From Deltaproteobacteria bacterium (GTDB lineage Bacteria; Myxococcota_A; Polyangia; Polyangiales; Ga0077539): a DNA stretch of 64,000 nucleotides. Location of the stretch: positions 77,137-141,136 of the forward strand of contig JADJAE010000019.1 in the NCBI GenBank assembly GCA_016704445.1, in the 5' to 3' direction. Positions 8,971 to 19,059 of the stretch are shown here, one piece after another. The notes under the pieces are model-generated. The model searched no databases. It saw only the letters and a list, made by a program, of their open reading frames with translations, and had not been told where the DNA came from. The translations under genes were made by a program, and so were the position numbers. How positions within the stretch are numbered: the stretch's first letter is position 1; each line of letters starts with the position of its first letter.

Positions 8971-9825
8971 TTACAGGGTGTCGAGCCAGGCGCTCACGGT
9001 GGCGACGGTGCCGTCGAGGCTCTCGGAGAGGAAGAGCTGGTCCTGGAGCACCGTGGGCTCGAACGAGGTACCGCAGATGTCCTCGATGTCGAAAGGGCGA
9101 AGCGTGGCGCGGGTGACACAGTGCTCCATCTCCTGCGGGGACGACAGGATGGCCGCTCCGTAGGCCTTCGGGCGGCCGTCCTCGATGGCGAGGCCGGTCT
9201 CGAGGGTGAACCAGTGCATCCGGATGACCTTCTCCAGGGTGGCGTCGTCGACCCGGAGCGCCGTACGCCCGAAGTGCCGATTGAGCTCCGCCAGCAGCGG
9301 GTCGAGCAGCGTCGGGGCGTGGCCGATCACCTCGTGGACCACGTCCGGATCGGGCGAGAAGAGCGGGGTCTTGGCGTATCGGATGTACTGCGTCGAGAGG
9401 AACACCCCCCGGGCGAGCTCACCGAAGAAGGAGCGGGGGGACACGAAGCCCGTCACGGGGTTCATGCGAAAGCCTGTGCGAGGGCTGATGACGGCGTTGA
9501 TGTCCGCGAGCTGAGGGACGTGATCCCGATCGAGCGCCAGCTCGGCCCAGGCGTCGCGGTAGCGCTGACACGCGAAGCGGGCGTGCACCTCGTCGGTGCG
9601 CTGGCGGATCGTCCGCCACACCCCATCCTCGGCCTCGGTGTACTCGACCCTGGGCACCGGCTCTCCCTCGCGATATCGGAGGGACACCTCGGTGATCAAT
9701 CCCCGCCGACGCTGGTAGTCGACGTCGTCATTGGCCGGATGATCGAATTTCAACTGGATGATCTCAGGCGACAAGGCTGCGCCCAACATCGATGGCAATG
9801 ACGATTCGAGCGTCTGAACGGTCAT
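8971..9825 (-). CDS. Pterin-dependent aromatic amino acid hydroxylase (Phe/Tyr-hydroxylase-like)
   Basis: 284 residues. It carries the iron site of the family: H164 and H169 in VVHEVIGHAP and E209 in HWFTLETGL, with the His-to-Glu spacing of 40 residues seen in phenylalanine hydroxylase. The segment FLSTQYIRYAKTPLFSPDP resembles the animal enzymes (CTQYIRH...P.YTPEPD) more than proteobacterial PhhA. W205, four residues before the iron Glu, matches the Trp of phenylalanine and tyrosine hydroxylases rather than the Phe of tryptophan hydroxylase, so Phe or Tyr is the likelier substrate. There is no regulatory ACT domain. The ATG at 9825 is chosen because a perfect AGGAGG sits eight bases upstream. 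It is the first gene of the four-gene operon. Confidence 0.87.
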   Translation of the reverse strand: MTVQTLESSLPSMLGAALSPEIIQLKFDHPANDDVDYQRRRGLITEVSLRYREGEPVPRVEYTEAEDGVWRTIRQRTDEVHARFACQRYRDAWAELALDRDHVPQLADINAVISPRTGFRMNPVTGFVSPRSFFGELARGVFLSTQYIRYAKTPLFSPDPDVVHEVIGHAPTLLDPLLAELNRHFGRTALRVDDATLEKVIRMHWFTLETGLAIEDGRPKAYGAAILSSPQEMEHCVTRATLRPFDIEDICGTSFEPTVLQDQLFLSESLDGTVATVSAWLDTL

Positions 9826-9830
9826 GTGAG

Positions 9831-9839
9831 ACACCTCCT
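9831..9839 (-). promoter_or_regulatory. Strong ribosome-binding site of the aromatic hydroxylase gene
   Basis: On the minus strand the bases read AGGAGGTGT, fully complementary to the core of the 16S anti-Shine-Dalgarno sequence, and end just ahead of the ATG at 9825. It fixes the start and excludes the longer in-frame start at 9951. Confidence 0.8.
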
Positions 9840-9951
9840 GTGTGGATGGTCGAAGGGCGCCTGCAATGCGCGGCGCGGTCCCTGACACGACGGAAGGTGC
9901 CAGAGGACTCTGGCAGGGCCGATAGCAGGGCGATGGCAAGCTCGGCCGCAC

Positions 9952-9974
9952 GTAACAGGTTGCAGGGTGCAGCC
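9952..9974 (-). repeat. Inverted partial copy of the CCCAGCGTCA...CTGTTAC repeat
   Basis: The bases GTAACAGGT followed by a GGGTGCA-type block are the reverse complement of the 3' half of the repeats at 10110-10144 and 10153-10195, with a few differences. Confidence 0.5.
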
Positions 9975-10109
9975 TGCGCGGCTAGCGCGGGGCACAGGAA
10001 TGCCACTTCGATGGAGTACACGGCACATCGATTGGAGCCCGAAGGCATCGAGTCTCGGAGTGAAGCCCCGCAACGCGGGGTCGTCACCTGTTCCTGGGAC
10101 GCAACGCGG

Positions 10110-10195
10110 CCCAGCGTCAGCGGCTTGCACCCCTGACCTGTTACGCGCGAACCCCAGCGTCAAACGAGCGGCTTGCCCCACCTTTGAACTGTTAC
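10110..10195 (+). repeat. Two imperfect direct repeats of 35 and 43 bases
   Basis: Copy one (10110-10144) and copy two (10153-10195) both begin CCCAGCGTCA, contain GCGGCTTGC and end with CTGTTAC. Copy two carries a 5-base insertion and a slightly different middle. They sit just downstream of the exporter gene stop. Their role is unknown; they could be parts of a small dispersed repeat family. Confidence 0.6.
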
Positions 10196-10220
10196 CAGCG
10201 CAGGGTGAGGTCGGGCCCGG

Positions 10221-12062
10221 CTACGCCTCTTCGAGCTGCCCCTTGAACTGGCTCGCGTAGAGGCGCTGATACACGCCTTTCTGCTCCAGCAGCTCGTGGT
10301 GGGTGCCTCGCTCGACGATGCGCCCCCCGTCGATCACCAGCACCTGGTCGGCGTCTCGGATGGTGCTCAATCGGTGGGCGATCACGAAGCTGGTGCGACC
10401 CTTCATCAGCCGCAGCAGCGACGCCTGGATGCGCGCCTCGGTGCGGGTGTCCACGCTGCTCGTCGCCTCATCCAGGATCAAGATCGCCGGGTCGGCCAGC
10501 AGCGTGCGAGCGATGGCCAGTAGCTGCCGCTGCCCCTGGCTCAGGTTGCCCGCGCGCTCCGAGAGCACCGTCTCGTAGCCCTGCGGTAGCTGACGGATGA
10601 AGTGGTCGGCGTCCGCCAGCTCGGCCGCGCGCACCACCTCCTCGTCGCTCGCCCCGAGACGCCCATAGCGGATGTTCTCCCTCACGCTCACCCCGAAGAG
10701 GTAGGTGTCCTGAAGCACCAGCCCCAGCTTGCGGCGAAGGTCGTCCTTCTTCAGGTCTCGGATGTCGACGCCGTCGATGCGAATGGCACCGCGCTCGATC
10801 TCGTGAAAGCGCGTGAGGAGGTTGATCACCGTGGTCTTGCCCGCCCCGGTCGGACCCACCAGCGCGATCGTCTGTCCGGCCACGGCGGAGAGGGAGATGT
10901 CCTCGAGGACGGGAGTCCCGGGCAGGTAGCCGAAGGTCACGGAATCGAAGACCACCTCGCCTCGCACCGGGGCGGAGGGGACGTTGCCCTCGTCGGTCTC
11001 GGGGGCGCGGTCGAGCACCTCGAAGACCCGCTCGGCGCCCGCCAGCGCGGCCTGGAGCGTGTTGTAGAGGTTGGAGAGCTGACGCAGCGGCTGAACGAAG
11101 TTCTGACCATAGTGGATGAAGGTCGCGATGACCCCGACGCTCACCAGGCCGCGGAGCGCGAGCCAGCCGCCGAGGCCCGCGAGCACGATCACGAAGAGGT
11201 TGCCCAGCACCGTGGTGAGCGGCATCAGCAAGAGGGCGTAGGTGTTGGCGTAGACGCCCGCGCGGTAGACCTCCTCGTTGCTCGCCCGAAAGCCGGAGAG
11301 CACCGACTCGTTGCGGCGAAACACCGTCACCACCCGCTGCCCCCCGATGGACTCCTCCATCACTCCGTTGAGGGTTCCGAGGTGGCGCTGAAGCTCGCGG
11401 AAGCCCTTGCGCGTGTACACGGTCACGAAGCGCGTGAACCAGAGCATCAGCGGCACCACCAGCAGCGACGCCAGCGCCAGCCAGCGGTCGAGCACGAACA
11501 TCGCCACCAGGATGCCCGCCATGGAGAGCGTGCTCGCCAGGAGCGAGGTGATGTTCTGCGCCACCGCCTGGTTGATGGCGTCGATGTCGTTGGTGAGCCG
11601 GCTCATCAGGTCGCCCGAGGAGCGCGCCTCGAAGAAGGAGAGCGGAAGGGTCTGGAGGTGCTTGAAGAGCTCGGCCCGGAGGCGCTTGAGGGCGCGCTGG
11701 GAGATGCCCGCCATCAGCCACCCGGCGACGGTCTGGAAGGCGTTGCTCAGCAGGAAGGCCCCGAGCATCAGCAGCGCGATGGGGTATAGCCCCGACGGGT
11801 CGCGGGTGGCGATGAAGCGGTCGATGGCGACGCCCATCAGGTAGGGGCCGGCGAGCGCGAGCGTGGTGTAGACGACGATGCACGCGGCGACGACCGTGAC
11901 CCCGGCGCGGTGCTCGGAGAAGTAGGAGGCGAGCCGGGCGAGGGTGCCGCGAGGGTCTCGGGCGCGCGCCACGCCGCCGAGGTTGCGGGGGCCTCCGGTC
12001 ATGGCGCCGCGCATCCCTTCGACCGCCGATGGGGCCGCGCCTGGTGCCGACGGACCGCTCAT
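10221..12062 (-). CDS. ABC exporter half-transporter, TM288-like consensus subunit
   Basis: 613 residues: a short leader, a six-helix transmembrane domain (about residues 45-340) and an ATPase domain (about 360-600). ATPase motifs are Walker A GPTGAGKTT, signature LSQGQRQLLAIART, Walker B ILILDEATSSVD with the catalytic Glu, and switch His in FVIAHRLST. The replacement of LSGGQ by LSQGQ together with an intact catalytic Glu matches the TM288 subunit of heterodimeric exporters. Its ATG overlaps the stop of the partner gene (12059-13801) by four bases, so the two should be made together and pair in the inner membrane. Such exporters move lipids, drugs or peptides; the substrate here is unknown. 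The PSAPGAAPSAVEG N-terminus is not conserved, and the true start could be a little downstream. Confidence 0.9.
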   Translation of the reverse strand: MSGPSAPGAAPSAVEGMRGAMTGGPRNLGGVARARDPRGTLARLASYFSEHRAGVTVVAACIVVYTTLALAGPYLMGVAIDRFIATRDPSGLYPIALLMLGAFLLSNAFQTVAGWLMAGISQRALKRLRAELFKHLQTLPLSFFEARSSGDLMSRLTNDIDAINQAVAQNITSLLASTLSMAGILVAMFVLDRWLALASLLVVPLMLWFTRFVTVYTRKGFRELQRHLGTLNGVMEESIGGQRVVTVFRRNESVLSGFRASNEEVYRAGVYANTYALLLMPLTTVLGNLFVIVLAGLGGWLALRGLVSVGVIATFIHYGQNFVQPLRQLSNLYNTLQAALAGAERVFEVLDRAPETDEGNVPSAPVRGEVVFDSVTFGYLPGTPVLEDISLSAVAGQTIALVGPTGAGKTTVINLLTRFHEIERGAIRIDGVDIRDLKKDDLRRKLGLVLQDTYLFGVSVRENIRYGRLGASDEEVVRAAELADADHFIRQLPQGYETVLSERAGNLSQGQRQLLAIARTLLADPAILILDEATSSVDTRTEARIQASLLRLMKGRTSFVIAHRLSTIRDADQVLVIDGGRIVERGTHHELLEQKGVYQRLYASQFKGQLEEA

Positions 12063-13801
12063 GGCGACACCCCGTTGCCGAGCTGGGAGTCGTAGATCTC
12101 CCGGTAGATCGCGCTCGTGGAGAGCAGCTCCCGGTGCGTGCCCTCGGCCGCCACCCGGCCAAGGTCGAGCACGATGATCCGGTCGGCGGTGAGCACCGTG
12201 CTGATGCGCTGCGCCACCACGAAGGTGATCCGCTCGCCTCTTCGGTGGTTGAGGGCGTCCTGGATCTTCGTCTCCGTCTCCACGTCGACCGCGCTGGTGC
12301 TGTCGTCGAGGATCAATATCCTCGGATTGAGCAGCAGCGTTCGGGCGATGGCGATGCGCTGCTTCTGCCCTCCGGAGAGGTTGGCGCCCCGCTGCTCGAC
12401 CCGGCTCTCGTAGCCCTGCGGCAGACGTTCGATGAAGGCGTGGGCCTGGGCTGCCTTCGCCGCCGCGACCACCTGCTCGTCCGTCGCTCCGGGGAGGCCG
12501 TAGCGGATGTTGTCACGGACCGTTCCGGAGAAGAGCACCGTCTCCTGGGGGACCACGCCGACCGCCGCGAGGAGCGACGCCTGGGTGAGCTCCCGCACGT
12601 CCCGGCCGCCCACCAGCACCCTCCCGGCGCTCACGTCGTAGAAGCGTGGGATGAGGTTCACCAGCGTCGACTTGCCAGCGCCCGTCGACCCGAGGATGGC
12701 CACGGTCTGCCCGGGCTCGACGGAGAGCGAGACGCCCCGCAGCACGGGCTCGGCCCCTTCGCCGCGGTAGGTGAAGGAGACCTCCTCGAAGCGCACCGTG
12801 AGCGGACCGGAGGAGGGGAGGGACACCGCGTCGGGGGCGTCGCGCACGTCGGGGACGCTGTCGAGCACCTCCTGCATGCGCCTCGACGAGGCGAGGCCCG
12901 CGGCCCAGGTGTTGGAGAGCATCGTCATCATGACGAGCGGCGTCATGGTGGTGAGCAGGTAGTTGCTGAAGGCCACCACCTCGCCGACGGTGAGCTCGCC
13001 TCGGATGGACTGCATTCCGCCCGCCCAGATCACGATCACCACGCCCGCGTTGACGCACATGGTGAGCGCCGGGGTCATGGCGGACATGAAGCGCATCACC
13101 CTCACGGAGCGCTCGGTCATCCCGGCGTTGGCGGCCTCGAAGCGCTCTGCCTCGAAGTCAGCGCGCACCAGGGCCTTCACCAGGCGCACGCCCGCGATGT
13201 TCTCCTGAAGCACCCCGTTGAGGGCGTCGAGCTTCTGCTGGACCGTCAGGAAGAGCGGCTCCATCCGAAGCACGAAGAAGGCGATGAGCCCCGCGGTGAG
13301 CAGCAGAAGCGGCAGCAGGGTGAGGGCCAGGCTGGGGCTGGTGGTGATCATCAGCGCGAGGCTCCCCAGCATCAGCAGCGGGGCGCGCGTGCCGATGCGG
13401 AGGGAGACCTGGGTGAGCATCTTGACGGCGCTCACGTCGCTGGTGAGCCGCACCATGAGCTCGCCCGTTCGCTGGCGGTCGAGGTTGCCGAAGGAGTAGC
13501 GCTGGATGCGCTGGAAGAGGGCCTCGCGGAGGTCGCGGGCGACGCCTTCGCCCACGCGCACCGAGAGGACGTTGTTGGCGATGGCCGCCACGGTGCTGAG
13601 CGCGGTGAGCCCCAGCATCGCGACGGTGGTCTCTACGATGACCGAGCGGTCTCGGCGGTGGATGCCGAGGTCGATGATGCGCTGGATGAGCCGGGGGATC
13701 GCGAGGTCGAAGGCCACCAGCGTGGTGAGCATCGCCAGCGCGAGGGCCGCGGGGCGCCAGTAGGGGCGCACGAAGTGGAGGAGCCTGCGGAGATCGCCCA
13801 T
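12059..13801 (-). CDS. ABC exporter half-transporter, TM287-like degenerate subunit
   Basis: 580 residues: a six-helix membrane domain beginning at once (LLHFVRPYWRPAALALAML) and an ATPase domain from about residue 330. Motifs are Walker A GSTGAGKST, signature LSGGQKQRIAIART, Walker B ILILDDSTSAVD, and a switch region VVAQRIST. Asp replaces the catalytic Glu and Gln replaces the switch His. These are the substitutions that make one of the two ATP sites degenerate in TM287/TM288-type heterodimers, where the consensus site uses the partner's Walker B and this subunit's intact LSGGQ. The C-terminus (YREIYDSQLGNGVSP) also resembles TM287. It is the first gene of a two-gene operon. The substrate is unknown. 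Confidence 0.9.
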   Translation of the reverse strand: MGDLRRLLHFVRPYWRPAALALAMLTTLVAFDLAIPRLIQRIIDLGIHRRDRSVIVETTVAMLGLTALSTVAAIANNVLSVRVGEGVARDLREALFQRIQRYSFGNLDRQRTGELMVRLTSDVSAVKMLTQVSLRIGTRAPLLMLGSLALMITTSPSLALTLLPLLLLTAGLIAFFVLRMEPLFLTVQQKLDALNGVLQENIAGVRLVKALVRADFEAERFEAANAGMTERSVRVMRFMSAMTPALTMCVNAGVVIVIWAGGMQSIRGELTVGEVVAFSNYLLTTMTPLVMMTMLSNTWAAGLASSRRMQEVLDSVPDVRDAPDAVSLPSSGPLTVRFEEVSFTYRGEGAEPVLRGVSLSVEPGQTVAILGSTGAGKSTLVNLIPRFYDVSAGRVLVGGRDVRELTQASLLAAVGVVPQETVLFSGTVRDNIRYGLPGATDEQVVAAAKAAQAHAFIERLPQGYESRVEQRGANLSGGQKQRIAIARTLLLNPRILILDDSTSAVDVETETKIQDALNHRRGERITFVVAQRISTVLTADRIIVLDLGRVAAEGTHRELLSTSAIYREIYDSQLGNGVSP

Positions 13802-13816
13802 GCGGGGGAGCGCACT

Positions 13817-14203
13817 CTAGTGCCCACCGGCGGGCGCGACGAGGACCTCGCGTCGCACCTCGCGCGCGGCCCCCCGGGCCTCGTACCAGCGGGCGCACTC
13901 CTCGCAGCTCGCCACCGCGCCGCCGCGCACCAGCACCACCAGCGTCGATACCAGCGAGCGGCAGCGCAGCCCGCCCGGCAGCGCCCTCGCGCACCAGGGG
14001 ATGAACTTCTCCGAGGGGTATCCGATGCGCTCGCGCACCGCGTCGTCGCCGTGCCGCTGCGCGATGAGCGCCAGCGCCTCGCCCAGCGCCACCCTGCCTT
14101 GCACGTAGGCCGAGAGCTGCTCGCGCGCCGTGCGGTCTGCGCGGGCCCAGGCGCGCAGCCGTGGGTCGAGGGCGTCGAGGCGGGCGAGGGCCGCTGTGTC
14201 CAT
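13817..14203 (-). CDS. Small hypothetical protein with Cys pairs
   Basis: 128 residues if the ATG at 14203 (MDTAALARLDALDPRLRAWA) is used. The frame is open 240 bases further upstream, but that part is Pro/Arg/Ser-rich and unlike a real protein. Visible features are an Arg/Ala/Leu-rich helical first half, a WCARALPGGLRC pair, and a second CxxC in SCEECARWYEARG, which could bind a metal. The gene lies 15 bases upstream of the exporter operon on the same strand and may belong to it. No family is recognised. Confidence 0.55.
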   Translation of the reverse strand: MDTAALARLDALDPRLRAWARADRTAREQLSAYVQGRVALGEALALIAQRHGDDAVRERIGYPSEKFIPWCARALPGGLRCRSLVSTLVVLVRGGAVASCEECARWYEARGAAREVRREVLVAPAGGH

Positions 14204-14485
14204 GAGGGGAGAGCTAGCGCGCGGGGGAGCGTGTCCAGGGGGCGACCGGCAACCGGTTGCCGGAGCGGGAGCGCTGCTATCGTGGGGCTGAGCGGCGGGC
14301 GGAGGGCGGTGGGCGGCGCTGCTGGCGCTGGCGGGGATCGCGCGACGGCGGCGTCGACGAACGTAGCCACGAGGGCGCGCGGCAGCGGGGAAGGGGGCAC
14401 CAACCCACGCCGCGAAGGAGCCGCACCCGCCCGAGCTTGACACCCATGGGGTGCGTCACGCATCGCATGCGCCGAGACCATCGCC

Positions 14486-17302
<2,817 letters not shown>

Positions 17303-17365
17303 TAGACGGCGCCCGCGCCCCGGACAGATCGTCCTCCACCACCGGTGCGCACAAGGTCATAGGCC

Positions 17366-18307
17366 ATGTCGAGAGCGATTTCCCTCTTCTCGGGTAACGC
17401 CAACCTCGCCCTTGCTGGAGCCATCGCGCACCAGCTCCAGGTACCCCTGGGGCGCGTGAAGGCCGGGCGCTTCTCCGACGGCGAGATCGCCGTGGAGATC
17501 GGCGAGAACGTACGCGGCAGCGAGACCTATCTCATCCAGTCGACCTGCGCGCCGGTCAACGACTCCATCATGGAGATGCTGATCATGGCCGACGCGCTGC
17601 GGCGCTCGAGCGCGGACTCGATCACCGCGATCATGCCGTACTACGGCTACGCCCGGCAGGACCGAAAGGTCGCAGGCCGCACGCCCATCAGCGCCAAGCT
17701 GGTGGCCGACCTCATCACCACCGCGGGCGTCGACCGGGTGCTGACCGTCGACCTTCACGCGGGGCAGATCCAGGGCTTCTTCAACATCCCCGTGGACAAC
17801 CTCTACGCGATGCCGGTGCTGCTCGACGAGATCCGCGCGCTCAAGCTGGAGGAGCCCGTGATGGTCTCCCCCGACGCGGGCGGCGTGGAGCGCGCGAGGG
17901 CCTACGCCAAGCGGATGAACTCCACCCTGGCGATCATCGACAAGCGCCGCGAGCGCGCCAACGTCTCCGAGGTGATGCACATCATCGGCGACGTGAAGGA
18001 CCGCGACTGCGTGCTGCTCGACGACATGATCGACACCGCGGGCACGCTCACCAACGCCGCGCGAGCGCTGGCCGACGCGGGCGCCCGGCGGGTGTACGCC
18101 GCCGCCACGCACGCGGTGCTCTCTGGCCCGGCGGTGCACCGCATCGTCGACTCGCCGCTGGTGGAGGTGATCGTGACCGACTCGATCCCGCTGCGGGGCG
18201 AGGCGCAGGGCAACCCGAAGTTTCGCCAGGCCTCGCTGGCCAAGCTACTGGGCGAGGCGATTCGCCGTATCCATAACAGCGACTCCATCAGCTCGCTCTT
18301 CGTCTGA
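17366..18307 (+). CDS. prs: Ribose-phosphate pyrophosphokinase (PRPP synthetase)
   Basis: 313 residues, standard for class I PRPP synthetase. It makes 5-phosphoribosyl-1-pyrophosphate from ribose-5-phosphate and ATP for nucleotide, His and Trp synthesis. Key motifs are LFSGNANLALAGAIA at the start, GRFSDGEIAVEI, the ATP-loop YYGYARQDRKVAGRTPISAK, the metal-binding VLTVDLHAGQIQGFF, the catalytic-loop KRR (DKRRERAN), and the PRPP-binding loop VLLDDMIDTAGTL. All active-site blocks are intact. A small membrane protein gene follows 11 bases downstream, and the radical SAM gene ends 63 bases upstream. Confidence 0.95.
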   Translation: MSRAISLFSGNANLALAGAIAHQLQVPLGRVKAGRFSDGEIAVEIGENVRGSETYLIQSTCAPVNDSIMEMLIMADALRRSSADSITAIMPYYGYARQDRKVAGRTPISAKLVADLITTAGVDRVLTVDLHAGQIQGFFNIPVDNLYAMPVLLDEIRALKLEEPVMVSPDAGGVERARAYAKRMNSTLAIIDKRRERANVSEVMHIIGDVKDRDCVLLDDMIDTAGTLTNAARALADAGARRVYAAATHAVLSGPAVHRIVDSPLVEVIVTDSIPLRGEAQGNPKFRQASLAKLLGEAIRRIHNSDSISSLFV

Positions 18308-18318
18308 GGAGCGCGACG

Positions 18319-18663
18319 GTGTCCTCGCCCGACGACAGCGCGCTCTCCGCCGAGGTGAGGGAGCGCGTCGCCCGCTACGAGGCGAGGGCGACCCGGCTGG
18401 AGGGCACGCTGGCGGACTACCGCCGACGGATGCCGATCTACCTCAAGGCCTTCGCGGCGCTGCTGGCGCTGGGCCTCGCGAGCTTCGCCTTCGGGCGGCT
18501 GCCAGGGACCTGGGCGACCATCAGCGCCGTCGTCATCAGCGGCGGCGGATACATGATGCTGCGCGCCCGGCTGTGGGAGGTGGAGGCCGACGTCACCGCC
18601 ACCCGAGAGGAGATCGCCAACCTCCGTAGCGGGAAGACGCCGGTGAAGGCGCGCCCCAGTTGA
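18319..18663 (+). CDS. Small two-helix membrane protein, hypothetical
   Basis: 114 residues starting with GTG. A charged N-terminal helix (VRERVARYEARATRLEGTLADY) is followed by two hydrophobic helices (IYLKAFAALLALGLASFAFG, then WATISAVVISGGGYMMLRA) and a second charged helix (VEADVTATREEIANLR). The helices flanking the membrane pair could form a short coiled coil. No family is recognised. The gene sits 11 bases after prs and is probably co-transcribed. Its stop codon touches the left 20-base repeat of the restriction cassette. Confidence 0.65.
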   Translation: MSSPDDSALSAEVRERVARYEARATRLEGTLADYRRRMPIYLKAFAALLALGLASFAFGRLPGTWATISAVVISGGGYMMLRARLWEVEADVTATREEIANLRSGKTPVKARPS

Positions 18664-18683
18664 TCCCCTTGTGACGCGCTGCG
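18664..18683 (+). repeat. Left copy of perfect 20-bp direct repeat flanking the restriction cassette
   Basis: TCCCCTTGTGACGCGCTGCG, identical to 27551-27570 and in the same orientation. The two copies are 8,887 bases apart and form the outer limits of the 18.7-27.5 kb cassette, which suggests a recombination or insertion target duplication. It starts directly after the stop of the small membrane protein gene. Confidence 0.85.
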
Positions 18684-18724
18684 GAAAACCAGGGCGGGTA
18701 TTGGCGAAAACCAGGGCGGGTATT
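18684..18724 (+). repeat. Paired GAAAACCAGGGCGGGTATT repeats, left pair
   Basis: Two 19-base units (18684-18702 and 18706-18724) repeat with a 22-base period. A matching pair with the same period and orientation lies at 27500-27540. The unit resembles multi-copy transposase- or regulator-binding sites; no protein that reads it is identified here. Confidence 0.85.
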
Positions 18725-19059
18725 CGGGCACGGCGACCTGCGCGCGATGGAGGTGTTGGGGCGCAATGTGCGGCTCATCGCCTCGATCGTAGGTCTCTGA
18801 TGTCACCGCGAGGCCACCGACTCCCCCACGGACACCCTCCCATGGGCGTTCGGGCGCTGTGCGCATTCCTCTGCGACCACCGAACGCCCTCAGACCCAGC
18901 CCACTGTTGCCCTCGGGCGTCCTTCGAGCCACGCCGGAGGCCCTTGCAGATCCCCCGGAAGCCTCGCTGTCTCTGGTCGCTGCCCACGCTGGTCAAGCTC
19001 CGCGGCCCGGTGCTATCCACGGACGCTGCGGCGGCACCGGGAAGAGGACGGACTAGAAC
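18725..19059. other. Gene-free 335-base leader of the restriction cassette
   Basis: No supported gene. A short open stretch near 18725-18800 (ending in VLGRNVRLIASIVGL and a stop) could be the tail of a lost gene but is too short to identify. The region includes the likely promoter of the methyltransferase gene at 19060. No clear terminator is seen. Confidence 0.5.

Larger units (their letters stand above)
9840..10220. other. Gene-free 380-base spacer with small repeats
   Basis: No convincing gene on either strand. It is the upstream region of the aromatic hydroxylase operon and the downstream region of the ABC exporter operon, so the hydroxylase promoter should lie here. It holds a short GC hairpin (CCCCGC-AAC-GCGGGG, 10066-10080) and three copies of a degenerate motif containing GTAACAGGT or its complement. 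I see no credible T-box, riboswitch or tRNA fold. Confidence 0.6.

Noticed and set aside
12029..14440. 803-residue plus-strand protein opposite the ABC exporter genes
   Set aside because: His/Gly/Glu-rich shadow reading typical of antisense frames in GC-rich DNA; the minus strand carries two unambiguous transporters.
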